Positions 17,608 to 26,140 of a stretch of 64,000 nucleotides of DNA are shown in pieces. The position numbers and the translations under genes were made by a program. Location of the stretch: positions 1-64,000 of the forward strand of contig JAJYIU010000003.1 in NCBI GenBank assembly GCA_021789895.1. The letters are read 5' to 3'. The stretch's first letter is position 1. Every line of letters begins with the position of its first letter. The notes under the pieces were generated by a model, which worked only from the letters and a program-made list of their open reading frames with translations, was not told the origin of the DNA and searched no databases. This stretch comes from Acidobacteriota bacterium (GTDB taxonomy: Bacteria; Acidobacteriota; Terriglobia; Terriglobales; SCQP01).

Positions 17608-19329
17608 ATGAAGCGAAATCTCGCCTTTTTAGCCGTCAGCGCAGCGCTGCTTGCAGCCGGCGCCAGGCCCGCTCGTGCCGACAGTGCCATGACTTTTTCC
17701 CACCTTTATGACCGCAGCGGCATTCGCTGGGGGCAAGGCGCGCGCGATTACATCTTTGCCGATGGCGAGATCACCGCTTCCACCCCCGCCGCGCTCAGCG
17801 CCGCGCTGGCCAAATATCATGCCCACCCAGGCTTCATTTTGGTGCTGAATTCCCCCGGCGGCGATCTCCACGCCGGCATGGTCATGGGACGCCTGATCCG
17901 CCAGGCCGGACTCTGGACCGAGATCGGCAGCGAATATCCCATGGCTCTGGGGTTGAACCCCAATCTGAATGCGTCTCTTTTCCCGTATCTACAAACCCCG
18001 GGTCATGCTCCTTTCCCCGGCTATTGCTATAGTTCCTGTACTTTCGCCTTCCTCGGCGGCGTGGTCCGCATCGTCAACTACACCTCCGATTACGGGGTGC
18101 ACCGCTTCTATTTCAGCGGCAGTGGGCGTCCTGAAGGCATTCGCGTCAGCACCGAGATGGAAATGGCCCGCATCGAGCACTATCTCAAGGAAATGGGCGT
18201 GGACCCGGATTTCGCCACCAAAATGGTGCTCAAGGGACGTGAACATGTCTCCCATCTTTCCGAACGCCAGATGGAGCAGCTCGGCATCGTGACCCCCTTC
18301 TGGCAAACCACCTGGGACATTCGCCAGGGCGATGGTCTTTTCTACTACTACGGCGATACCACCAGCGTCAACGGTCATCACGATCATGCCCAGCTTTACT
18401 GCGCCCTGCCTGAGCAGCGCGCCAAAGGTTACGACGTGATGCTGAACCTGTTCGTGGACCCTGCGGGCGAAGTTTCCCCCGCCAGTTTTACCGCCGGTGT
18501 GGAGGCCTATAACCTGCGGCTGGATAACGACGGGCTGGTCTTCTCCAACCATAACCGGCTGATCTGGCGTCCGGCGTTCGTGGATGGCAGCACTGGCCGC
18601 ATCGGCGTGATTCTCGGCTTCAAATTGAAGCAATTTACCCAGGTGATGGACAGCCATTATCTCGGCTTCATGTTCTTCAATCCTCGTGGCGAAGTGAATT
18701 ACCTGGGCGCCACCATGACCCTGGGCCGCAAGCGCCTGCTCAGCTTCGCCCAACACTGCATGCCGCGCGCCAATACCGATTTCACCCTGTCCAACTTGAG
18801 CGCTTCGGTGCCGCTGTCGCAACTCTCTTATCGCCCCGCCGGCAGCGGGCAATTCACCGCTTTATTGGGCCACCCGCTCGCCGCCGGCCAGTCCGCCAAA
18901 ATCACCATGCCGCATTACCAGGGCTGCGCCTTTGATATGATCGGCCGCTTCGCCAACCAGGCCGGCGTCGGCTGGCGAAACGTGGATCTTTGCGTGTATG
19001 GGAAAATCAACGCCTTCGCCCCCGCCGCCGGGCCTGCCGGCGCCGCCGGTACGGTGACCGTCGCCAACGGCGGCAAGGCCCAGATCGTGGGCTTGAATAT
19101 CTCGCCGCATAGCAGCCGAAGCTGGGGCGCCAACCTGCTCGCCGGCGCCAACCACGATCAGCAGCAGGCGCTTGCCCCCGGCGCCTCGCGCGCCTTCGAA
19201 GTGCCGCTCAACCGTACCTGCCAGTACGACATCCGCGTGCTCTACGATAGCCGCCATAGCGAGGCCCGCATGAACCTCAATCTCTGCCGCATCGGCACCA
19301 TCACCTTCGCCGCGCCGGCCTTGAAATAA
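17608..19329 (+). CDS. Periplasmic ClpP/crotonase-fold protein with two C-terminal repeat domains
   Basis: A 573-residue protein; ATG 17608 gives a signal peptide ending ARPARA. Residues ~60-230 match the ClpP-fold periplasmic family (COG3904-like): LNSPGGDLHAGMVMGRLIR, then CYSSCTFAFLGG, where the serine between cysteines is the presumed nucleophile, and YGVHRF, the presumed histidine. The C-terminal third contains two copies of a beta-rich domain. The first runs from about residue 393 (LSNLSASVPLSQL, ending NVDLC). The second runs from about 483 (TVTVANGGKAQIVGLNISP, SWGANLL, CQYDIRVLY, ending LNLC). It is divergent from the exopolysaccharide locus. Proteolysis of exported proteins is inferred and not proven. 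Confidence 0.75.
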   Translation: MKRNLAFLAVSAALLAAGARPARADSAMTFSHLYDRSGIRWGQGARDYIFADGEITASTPAALSAALAKYHAHPGFILVLNSPGGDLHAGMVMGRLIRQAGLWTEIGSEYPMALGLNPNLNASLFPYLQTPGHAPFPGYCYSSCTFAFLGGVVRIVNYTSDYGVHRFYFSGSGRPEGIRVSTEMEMARIEHYLKEMGVDPDFATKMVLKGREHVSHLSERQMEQLGIVTPFWQTTWDIRQGDGLFYYYGDTTSVNGHHDHAQLYCALPEQRAKGYDVMLNLFVDPAGEVSPASFTAGVEAYNLRLDNDGLVFSNHNRLIWRPAFVDGSTGRIGVILGFKLKQFTQVMDSHYLGFMFFNPRGEVNYLGATMTLGRKRLLSFAQHCMPRANTDFTLSNLSASVPLSQLSYRPAGSGQFTALLGHPLAAGQSAKITMPHYQGCAFDMIGRFANQAGVGWRNVDLCVYGKINAFAPAAGPAGAAGTVTVANGGKAQIVGLNISPHSSRSWGANLLAGANHDQQQALAPGASRAFEVPLNRTCQYDIRVLYDSRHSEARMNLNLCRIGTITFAAPALK

Positions 19330-19492
19330 ATCCATTTCGCCGGCTGGCAGCCATTTCGGCTTGGCGCCGCGCATCAAGGTGCGTGCGTTCAACTGGTTGA
19401 TTTCGCTCGACGAATCGCTCGGCTGGGCGCGCCATCCTGCCGGACTCGAGCCGGCGACGATGGTCATGCTCGAACACGATCTCGGCGGTTGA
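19325..19492 (+). pseudogene. Orphan 3' coding remnant
   Basis: The 186-base gap between the ClpP-fold gene and the GH42 gene carries a ~55-codon open stretch ending at TGA 19490-19492, with no ATG or GTG before its conserved-looking part. It reads like a real protein C-terminus (FGLAPRIKVRAFNWLISLDE, then PAGLEPATMVMLEHDLGG), reminiscent of methyltransferase or glycosyltransferase tails. A TTG inside the stretch could start a ~40-residue peptide. A remnant of a deleted gene is more likely. Confidence 0.35.
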
Positions 19493-19515
19493 AGAAATCG
19501 TGCCGCATGGCGGCG

Positions 19516-21666
19516 CTATCCGCCGCCCGCGCCGGCGAGCCGCAGCACCCGCACGCCGTACGCCGGCAGTTCGATCTGCGGACCCTCGCGCCCCCCGGTC
19601 AGCGCATTGCGCGCCGCGGCGGTGATCCTCACGCGCTGCGGCCTGCCGGTGTAATTGAGCAGAAACAGCAGCTTCTCGCCCGCTTTTTTCCGGCTGGCCT
19701 CCTCCACGCCTGCCGGCAGCCGCGCGCCCAGGCCGATGCCCGCTTGTTTGGCCGCCAGCAGCGCGAGCCGATCGTAAAAGGCATCGGTTTCCGGCTCAGT
19801 GCCCACGTAGATGACCGCGCCGCGGCCGAAACGGTTGAGCGTGGCCGCCGGCTTGCCGGCGTAATAATTCTGTCCGTAGGTGGCCAGGACGCGCGCGCCC
19901 GCCGGCGTCAGAATATCGAACCACACCCCGGCCGGGTATCGCGCGCCCGCCATCAGAATGGTTTGTTTTTGGGTGGTTTGCGGATCGTAATCGTGAATGG
20001 CGATGCCGGCCAGGCGGGCGAAGCGGCCCGGCAGCGTGCGCCGGGTAAAGACGTTGTGCGCGTCCTTTACCCCCGAGCGGTAAGTCAGCACCAGCACGCC
20101 TCCCGCCGCGACGAAGCGGGTGAGCTTGCGCGCCAGCCCGGCGGAGGCGGCGAAGAGCGAAGGCGCCACCAGCACCTTATAGCGCGAGAAATCCTGCTGC
20201 GGGAAAACCACGTCCACGTTCGCGCGCCGCCGCCGGAAGGCGGCGTAATAGCGTTCGAGTTGGCGGTTGTAATCGAAATTTTTCGTCAAGGGCTGGATAT
20301 GGAACGCCCAGCGGCTCGCGGGCGAGACCAGCAGCGCGATCCGCGCTGCGACGCGCGTGCCTTCGATCAGCGGCGTCAGCCGGCGCACTTCCCGCCCCAT
20401 GCGCGCGATGACGCGATAGCGCTGGTTCAAGACGCTGTCCTGATCGAGAATGCCCTGCCAGTACTGTTCGGTGCCGTAGCGCGAGGTGCGCCAGCGGAAG
20501 TAGCACACCCCGTCGGCGCCATGCGCGATCGCCTGGTAGGCCCAGACGCGGTACAGCCGCGGCGCCGCCTGCCGTCCCCAGAAAGTGGTCCAGCCCGGCA
20601 GCCCGGCCTCCTCCTCCATGACCATGAAGTTGCGGCCGGCTTTGGAGCCGCGCATCAGGTCGTGCGCCAGCGCGGGGCCGAAATAATCGCTATGCCGCTG
20701 GTCGAACATCGGATAGTTGTCCCAGGCGGCGAAATCGATGGCCGTATTCAGCCGTGAGTAATCCACCGCGTCGAACATGCCCATTTCGTTGGTGGTAATC
20801 GCCTTCGCCGGCGCGATGCGGCGCAGTATGCGCGCCTGGAAATCCAGGTAGCGGCGCGTGGTTTGGCTGAAGAAGCGGTCGTAATCGAGCGCCAGGCTGG
20901 GGTTGACCACTCCGAAAAGCGTGTTCCAGGGCAGCGGAATCTCGGTCCAGGCGGTGTAGGTATGCCCCCAAAAAATCGTTCCCCAGGCACGGTTGAGCGC
21001 GTCCAGGCGGTGATACTTGCGCCGCAGCCAGGCCTGGAATGCCGCCCGGCAGTAATGGTCATAGCAATATGGATTGCCTAATTCGTTGTCGATCTGAAAG
21101 CCGAGCACCGCGGGATTGTTTTTGTAGTGCTCGGCTTCCGCGGTCACGATGGCCCGCGTGGCGGCGAGAAAATGCGGGTTCAGCAGGCTGTAGTTGCGCC
21201 GCGAGCCGAAGCGGTAGCGGATGCCTTCGCGGTTGACGGCGGCAATATCCGGATATTTGGCATACAGCCAGGCCGGCGGGGCCGCGGTGGGCGTGCCCAG
21301 CACGGCACGGATGCCGTGCGCCGCCAGCACCTGCAGCGCGCGGTCGAGCCAGGCAAAGTCGAACCGTCCTTCCGCCGGCTCCATCTTGACCCAGGCGAAC
21401 TCGCCCAGCCGCACGAAGTTGATGCCCGCCGCCTGCATGCGCCGCGCATCCTGTTCCCATTGGCGCTCCGGCCAGGCTTCCGGATAGTAATCGGCTCCGT
21501 AAATGAATTGCCCGTGGTTCCAACGGATCAGGTCGAAGCGCTTGGCCGGCGCGGCGGGTTTTCGCGGCGGCTGCGCCCGCGCCGCGCCGGTCCCGATCGC
21601 CATCGCTAGCGGTAGCAGAAATAGCATTTTCCACCGCCGGTAGCCGCCAATCACGCCAGCTTGCAT
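19516..21666 (-). CDS. Secreted GH42 family beta-galactosidase
   Basis: A 716-residue protein; ATG 21666 has a strong TTGGAGGAA site 3-6 bases upstream. A signal peptide (MLFLLPLAMAIGTGAARA) follows a short basic stretch. The TIM-barrel of GH42 begins at IYGADYYPEAWPERQW. The proton donor is in GFQIDNELGNPYCYDHYC (~194) and the nucleophile in NFMVMEEEAG (~351). A trimerisation-type domain and a beta-sandwich follow (GGVLVLTYRSGVKD, ELPAYGVRVLRLAG). The enzyme probably removes beta-galactosyl residues from plant or microbial polysaccharides in the periplasm or outside. It is transcribed alone, divergent from the zinc-ribbon gene. Confidence 0.9.
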   Translation of the reverse strand: MQAGVIGGYRRWKMLFLLPLAMAIGTGAARAQPPRKPAAPAKRFDLIRWNHGQFIYGADYYPEAWPERQWEQDARRMQAAGINFVRLGEFAWVKMEPAEGRFDFAWLDRALQVLAAHGIRAVLGTPTAAPPAWLYAKYPDIAAVNREGIRYRFGSRRNYSLLNPHFLAATRAIVTAEAEHYKNNPAVLGFQIDNELGNPYCYDHYCRAAFQAWLRRKYHRLDALNRAWGTIFWGHTYTAWTEIPLPWNTLFGVVNPSLALDYDRFFSQTTRRYLDFQARILRRIAPAKAITTNEMGMFDAVDYSRLNTAIDFAAWDNYPMFDQRHSDYFGPALAHDLMRGSKAGRNFMVMEEEAGLPGWTTFWGRQAAPRLYRVWAYQAIAHGADGVCYFRWRTSRYGTEQYWQGILDQDSVLNQRYRVIARMGREVRRLTPLIEGTRVAARIALLVSPASRWAFHIQPLTKNFDYNRQLERYYAAFRRRRANVDVVFPQQDFSRYKVLVAPSLFAASAGLARKLTRFVAAGGVLVLTYRSGVKDAHNVFTRRTLPGRFARLAGIAIHDYDPQTTQKQTILMAGARYPAGVWFDILTPAGARVLATYGQNYYAGKPAATLNRFGRGAVIYVGTEPETDAFYDRLALLAAKQAGIGLGARLPAGVEEASRKKAGEKLLFLLNYTGRPQRVRITAAARNALTGGREGPQIELPAYGVRVLRLAGAGGG

Positions 21667-21745
21667 GGTTCCTCCAAGGCACTACAATCCGGTTTGTATT
21701 TTGAATTATTTTCCCTGTTTTCAGCAAGTTGGCATGATTTTTAAG

Positions 21746-21774
21746 TTGTATTAAGGTTTTTCGTAAGCCATAAT
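21746..21774 (+). promoter_or_regulatory. Candidate promoter of the small zinc-ribbon gene
   Basis: TTGTAT (21746-21751) and CATAAT (21769-21774) with a 17-base spacer lie in an AT-rich island and would give a leader of about 50 bases before ATG 21829. Confidence 0.4.
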
Positions 21775-21828
21775 AAGACAATTCCTGTCGCTCTTAGGGC
21801 TACTCGTCCAGTAGTGGAGATTAATTTT

Positions 21829-22044
21829 ATGGATTCCAAACGCGAGCGTGAGTCTCGCAAGCTCAAAGCCATCGTCAATGCTAAAGGATCCATCGTCTCC
21901 TGGCGTTGTACCAGTTGCAACTGGAGCAAACTTGCTGAAAACCCCCTCGGCGCAACCGAAGCCACTCGCGCGATGTTTGCCCGGCATCGTTGCGAAGACC
22001 ATCCTCTTCCCGCCGGCAGCCTGGCCGGCAGCCGCCACGCCTGA
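21829..22044 (+). CDS. Small zinc-ribbon-like protein
   Basis: A 71-residue protein; ATG 21829 follows GTGGAGA at a spacing of about 9 bases (a GTG at 21814 is a less likely start). It has a basic N-terminus (MDSKRERESRKLKAIV), then WRCTSCNWSK and, 20 residues on, FARHRCEDH. The CxxC plus HxC/H arrangement could hold one zinc ion. Small single-domain proteins with this WRCxxCxW pattern are, to my knowledge, common in Acidobacteriota. A DNA, RNA or protein-binding role is inferred. It has its own promoter-like upstream region. Confidence 0.65.
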   Translation: MDSKRERESRKLKAIVNAKGSIVSWRCTSCNWSKLAENPLGATEATRAMFARHRCEDHPLPAGSLAGSRHA

Positions 22045-22151
22045 ACTCCGCTGGCCGCCCGGCGCGGCTCGTCAAGCCGGCCGAGTTAGGGCGGAAAGCT
22101 AACTTTCGCCGCCGCCGGCGTATAAGTCTGAAGCATGGAATCTTTTCCACG

Positions 22152-23221
22152 CTACTTCCAATAAGGTTGCTTCCATAGCTGCATGGGCTGGCCCAGGCCG
22201 GCGGCCTGCGCCCGCTCAAAGATGCGCGCCGCTAGGGCAATGTCTTCAATCCCCAGGCCCATGTGCGCGAAGTGTATGCGCTCCGCGGCTTCGGTGCGCC
22301 CGGGCTTGCGGCCGAGCAGCAGTTCGCCCAGGCTGGCATAAACGCCGCTGCGGTCCAATTCGCCGGCGGCATGCATCAGCGCCGGGGTCATGATGCCGCG
22401 GTGCTCGATCGTCTCCCAATCGTCCACCACCAGCTTTCTGCACTGGCGGATCAGGGCAAACTCGCATTCATGCCCGGCGATTTGTATGGTCAGGGCGTTG
22501 GGCATCACCTGGCGCGCGAGCAGCACCGGCTGCTGCGCGGTGGTCGCGGTGACCACCACGCCGGCGTCGGCCGCGGCCTCGCCCGCCGACGCGGCGGGGC
22601 GCATCCGAGCGCCGCAGAGCATGCGGCAATCGGCGGCGCAGCGTTCGGCGCTTTCCTGGCGCAGCGCGGCGATGGCGATTTCCTCCAGGTGCGGCAGCAC
22701 GGTGGCCAGCGCCAGCGCCTGGGTGCGCGCCTGCACGCCGGCGCCAATGATGGCGGCCTTGCGCGTATTCGCCGGCGCGAGCAGTTGCGCTCCCAGCCCG
22801 CTGACCGCGCCGGTGCGCATCGCGCTGATCAGCGTTCCATCCATGACGGCCAGCGGCAGCCCGGTGCGGGGCGAGTTGAGAATGATCATGGCGCTGGCGC
22901 GCGGCAAGCCGAGGTTGCGGTTGGCGGGAAAGCTGGCAATCCATTTCACCCCCAGCGCCCTGGCTGGCATGCCGACCGAGGCGCACAGGCCGTTGATGCG
23001 TCCTCGCTGTTCGCACTCGGCATTGTCGGCTTCGCGCAGCACCAGCTTGGGCGGCTGCCGGCATTCCCCCTGCGCCAGCAGCCGCAGCGCCTCGCCCACC
23101 ACGGCAGCGCCTGCGGCATGTCCAATACGCCCGCGGTCAGCACCATGGCCTGGTCGAGGTAGAGCCATTCAGCGCTGGGTGAAAGTTCAGCGCTGGGTGA
23201 AGGGTAAGCTTGACTCGACAT
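22152..23221 (-). CDS. Ornithine cyclodeaminase/mu-crystallin family protein with apparent frameshift
   Basis: The family N-terminus (EWLYLDQAMVLTAGVLDMPQA) is encoded in one frame from ATG 23221. The rest (AAVVGEALRLLAQGE onward, to TAA 22152) is in another frame, joined near 23105-23125; restoring one base there would give a normal ~355-residue protein. The Rossmann NAD(P) motif AAIIGAGVQARTQA and the family segments RTGAVSGLGAQLLA and HMGLGIEDIALA are intact. An ATG at 23168 would start a 338-residue form with a non-family first 20 residues. It is the last gene of the GHL15/GT-C/ATP-grasp operon and overlaps the ligase by 35 bases. The frameshift may be a sequencing error or real inactivation. 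Confidence 0.75.
23168..23203. repeat. Tandem 18-bp duplication
   Basis: Two adjacent 18-base units (23168-23185 and 23186-23203) differ at one base. They duplicate SPSAEL/SPSAEW at the N-terminus of the cyclodeaminase-like protein, and the ligase stop codon lies in the second unit. Confidence 0.85.
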
Positions 23222-24419
23222 GGCAATCATCCCGTTCTGGTTTGGCGCCGTTGCGCTGTTCCCGCCAGAGGGCTTGGAACCGCCGCCAGGCGGGTTTGGG
23301 ATCGCGCCAGTTGAAATAAGCGGCTTCGCGCACCCCGGCGTACTCGGCCAGCGAGCTTAATTCCGCGGCGGCGCCGCCGGCGCGCAGCAGCCGGCGGCTG
23401 CGCCAATCGCTGTCTTCGATCACCCAGCGCCGCGGCCGCATTGCCGCCAGCGGCGAAACATAGGCCGGCCAGGCCTCGCCCGCGGCCGCGGTATAGGCCA
23501 GCCAGCCCAGGTCCACGCCGGCGCGGCCCACCCAGGTGCGGTAGTTCTGTCCCAGGCGCGGATTGACGTCGAGCAACAGCGCCTCGCCCCGGCGGCGGTC
23601 GAATTTCAAGCCGCAGTCCACCGGCCCCGTAAAATGCAGTTGCTGGAAGAAGCGCGTCAGGCGCATGGCCAGGCCGGGCAGGGGATAAGCTTCGCTTAAG
23701 CTGGCGGTGCCGAATTCCGGGGGATATTGCCGCCGCTTGCGCCCGGTAAAAATGGCCACCGGCTCGCTGTCCGCGCCAAAATAAGCGTTGTACAGCCATA
23801 CCTGGCGGCAATCGCCGGGGATGTATTCCTGCAGCAATAGCCGGCGGTCCAGACCCTCGACCCGGGCATAGGCGGCGGCCAGTTCGTCCGGATTGCCGGC
23901 TCGCGCCTTGCCCAGCGCCGGATCGCAGCCTCCCGGCTTGCTGTAGGCCGATTTGAGCAGGCAGGGGTAGCCCAGCCGCTCCGCCGCCGCGGTCAGCTCG
24001 GCGGCATTGTGAATGCTGAAGCTGCGCGGCGTCGGCATGCCGTTCGCCGCCGCCAGCTCATAAAGCGCGCGCTTGTCGAGCAAGGTTTCGAGCAATTCGT
24101 GCGGCGGCAGCAGCAGGCGGAAGCCGCGGGCCAGCGCCGCGCGCTGGGCGCTCATCCAGAGCAGGGTCTCGTCGCTGGTCGCCAGCAGCACCGGACGTTC
24201 GCCCAGGCTGCGAATCGCCAGCAGGCGCTCCAGCCAGGCCTGCGGATTCGGCGGCAACAAAACCGCTTCCCGGCAGTAACGCGAATTCATCGCCGCCGCG
24301 CCGGGGCGCGTATCGGCGCAGCCCACGGCAATCCCGGCGCGGCCCAGCCGGCGCGTCAGCGCCAGCGCCGCCAGTTGCGCGCACAGAATCAAGGCTCCGG
24401 GACGCGGCCTGCGCGTCAT
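23187..24419 (-). CDS. ATP-grasp carboxylate-amine ligase (COG3919-like)
   Basis: A 410-residue protein; ATG 24419 overlaps the GT-C stop as ATGA. It has an N-terminal Rossmann-like domain (GALILCAQLAALALTRRLGRAG), then the ATP-grasp fold: DKRALYELAAANGMPTP, the ATP-binding lysine in YPCLLKSAYSKPGG (~175), LLLQEYIPGD, and a FTGRKRRQYPPEFGTASL segment typical of the COG3919 group. The metal site is in LLLDVNPRLGQNYRTW. Members form an amide or ester bond between a carboxylate and an amine with ATP, often in loci for capsules or modified glycans. The substrate is unknown; the neighbouring glycosyltransferase and cyclodeaminase-like protein suggest an amino acid added to a glycan or lipid. Confidence 0.82.
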   Translation of the reverse strand: MTRRPRPGALILCAQLAALALTRRLGRAGIAVGCADTRPGAAAMNSRYCREAVLLPPNPQAWLERLLAIRSLGERPVLLATSDETLLWMSAQRAALARGFRLLLPPHELLETLLDKRALYELAAANGMPTPRSFSIHNAAELTAAAERLGYPCLLKSAYSKPGGCDPALGKARAGNPDELAAAYARVEGLDRRLLLQEYIPGDCRQVWLYNAYFGADSEPVAIFTGRKRRQYPPEFGTASLSEAYPLPGLAMRLTRFFQQLHFTGPVDCGLKFDRRRGEALLLDVNPRLGQNYRTWVGRAGVDLGWLAYTAAAGEAWPAYVSPLAAMRPRRWVIEDSDWRSRRLLRAGGAAAELSSLAEYAGVREAAYFNWRDPKPAWRRFQALWREQRNGAKPERDDCHVESSLPFTQR

Positions 24420-26140
24420 GACTTCCTCCGCGCCATCGCCGCCGCCGCCGCCGGCAACTCGTGGCCGGGCGCCCGCCCCCCGGGATACCAGCGCCGCCAA
24501 TACGGCAGCCGCCGCCATTCCTCGCCTAAAAACCAACGGTGCCGCCCGCGCGGCCCATATTCCAGGCTGTAGCTGCGCCGGCATTGGCTGCCGGCCCGTG
24601 CAAAATCGCCGCTCGAGCGCACGTGCAGGAAGGCAATCCGGCTGCGGCCCTGCTCCACCAGCAGCGCGCTGCCCGCCCGCTCCAATTTCGTGCGGCCGCC
24701 GCGCAGCAGGTCGTATTCCAGGTAAGGATTGCTGTACCAGCCCAGGTAGCAAACCGGCCAGGCGGCCGTCCGCGGCGGCGCCGTCCGCGCCGGCGATACC
24801 GCGGGAATTGCGGGCGCGGCGGTGCTATGCGCCGCGGCGGAGATTGCCGCCGCCAGGCGCCGCATCCGCCGCTGCTGCCGGGCCAGCAGCGTGAAGCTGC
24901 GCGGCACATTCGCCGAGGGGTATAACGTGATATTGGAGTTCGCCGGAATCGCTATCCAGTTGAGCGCCAGCGCCGCCGCCAGCGCCGCGCCCGGGACCCA
25001 AAGCCTCTGGAAAGCATGGCGCCAGGCATGGCAGCCCACCCATAGCCAGGGCAGGGCGAAAAGAATGGCATGACGGGTATTGTTGCCGGCAATCAACAGC
25101 CATAGGAAAAGTCCCGGCAAGCCCCAGCTCAGCAGCATCAGCAGGCGTCCGTTCGCAGCCACCCTGCCGGCTGCTTGCGTCGCGGCCGCCTTCCAAGCGC
25201 CGAAACTGAAGCCTGGCCGCGCGCCTGATTGCTCGGCCCGGGCGGCGATGTCTTGCCGGCGGCGCCACCGGCTGAGTCCCAAGCCGGCAACAATCAACAG
25301 CCAGGCGCCAAGGCCCAGGCTGGTCGCTACCGGCAGCAGTTGCCGCACCCAGAGCGAGCCGCGCGGCCAATTAAAAAATTCCGCCACCGAACCCGATGGC
25401 GTGCTCAGGTTATGGGCCAGGCTGATGCCGACCATTGCATTGCGTGCCGCCAGAGAGAAGCCGATGGCAGCGCCCGGCAACAGCGCCGCCAGCCAACGCC
25501 GGCCGGCGCCGGCGGCGTGGCCGCGCCAGATCGCCAGCGCGGGGAAGGCCGGCAGCAGCAGCAGCAAGTCGCTTTTCAGCAGCAGTGCGGCGGTGAACGC
25601 GGCCATGCCGGCCAGCCACCAGATTGACGCCGCCTTCGTGCGGAAGCTTTCCAGGCTGCGTGCCGCCGCCCAGAGCGCCAGCAGCCCGCAGGCAATCGCC
25701 GGACCCTGAGGATGCGGTTCGATGCCCAGCCACCAGATCCCCGGGCTGAAGCTCCAGATCGCGGCCGCCGCCAGCGCTTCGCCGCGGCCCAGCCAGCGCC
25801 GGCCCAGCAAGTAAGCCAGCGGCGCGGTCGCCGTCGCCGCCAGCACGCTTACCCCATTCAGCCAGCCCGCCAGCCCTGAAAGACTGCCGGCAAAGTGCCC
25901 CAGCGCCATGCCAATGCGGTAGTAGCCGGTCGAGAGCGCCTGGTTGTAGATCATCACCGCTCGCGGCCCATGCGCCAGCCACTGTTCCATGCCGATTAAA
26001 TAACGCGCGCTGTCGGGCTCCCCCGGCCGCGTTGACCACAGCCCCAGCCGGCTGATGCCCGCCGCCAACGCCAGCCCGGCGGCGATGGGCGCATCGCCCC
26101 AGGCGGAAACGAGCGAAATGGCGGCTTTAGCGCGTCGCAT
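24416..26140 (-). CDS. GT-C type membrane glycosyltransferase (ArnT/PMT-like)
   Basis: A 574-residue protein with about 10-12 TM helices; ATG 26140. The first extracytoplasmic loop carries TRPGEPDSARYLIG, whose acidic residues match the catalytic position of GT-C enzymes. IEPHPQGPA and a WPRGSLWVRQL loop follow. The last ~170 residues are soluble, with CYLGWYSNPYLEYDLLRGG and HRWFLGEEWRRLPYWRRW. GT-C enzymes transfer a sugar from a polyprenyl-phosphate donor on the outer face of the membrane. It sits between the GHL15-like and ATP-grasp genes with overlapping ends, so it belongs to their pathway. Confidence 0.78.
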   Translation of the reverse strand: MRRAKAAISLVSAWGDAPIAAGLALAAGISRLGLWSTRPGEPDSARYLIGMEQWLAHGPRAVMIYNQALSTGYYRIGMALGHFAGSLSGLAGWLNGVSVLAATATAPLAYLLGRRWLGRGEALAAAAIWSFSPGIWWLGIEPHPQGPAIACGLLALWAAARSLESFRTKAASIWWLAGMAAFTAALLLKSDLLLLLPAFPALAIWRGHAAGAGRRWLAALLPGAAIGFSLAARNAMVGISLAHNLSTPSGSVAEFFNWPRGSLWVRQLLPVATSLGLGAWLLIVAGLGLSRWRRRQDIAARAEQSGARPGFSFGAWKAAATQAAGRVAANGRLLMLLSWGLPGLFLWLLIAGNNTRHAILFALPWLWVGCHAWRHAFQRLWVPGAALAAALALNWIAIPANSNITLYPSANVPRSFTLLARQQRRMRRLAAAISAAAHSTAAPAIPAVSPARTAPPRTAAWPVCYLGWYSNPYLEYDLLRGGRTKLERAGSALLVEQGRSRIAFLHVRSSGDFARAGSQCRRSYSLEYGPRGRHRWFLGEEWRRLPYWRRWYPGGRAPGHELPAAAAAMARRKS

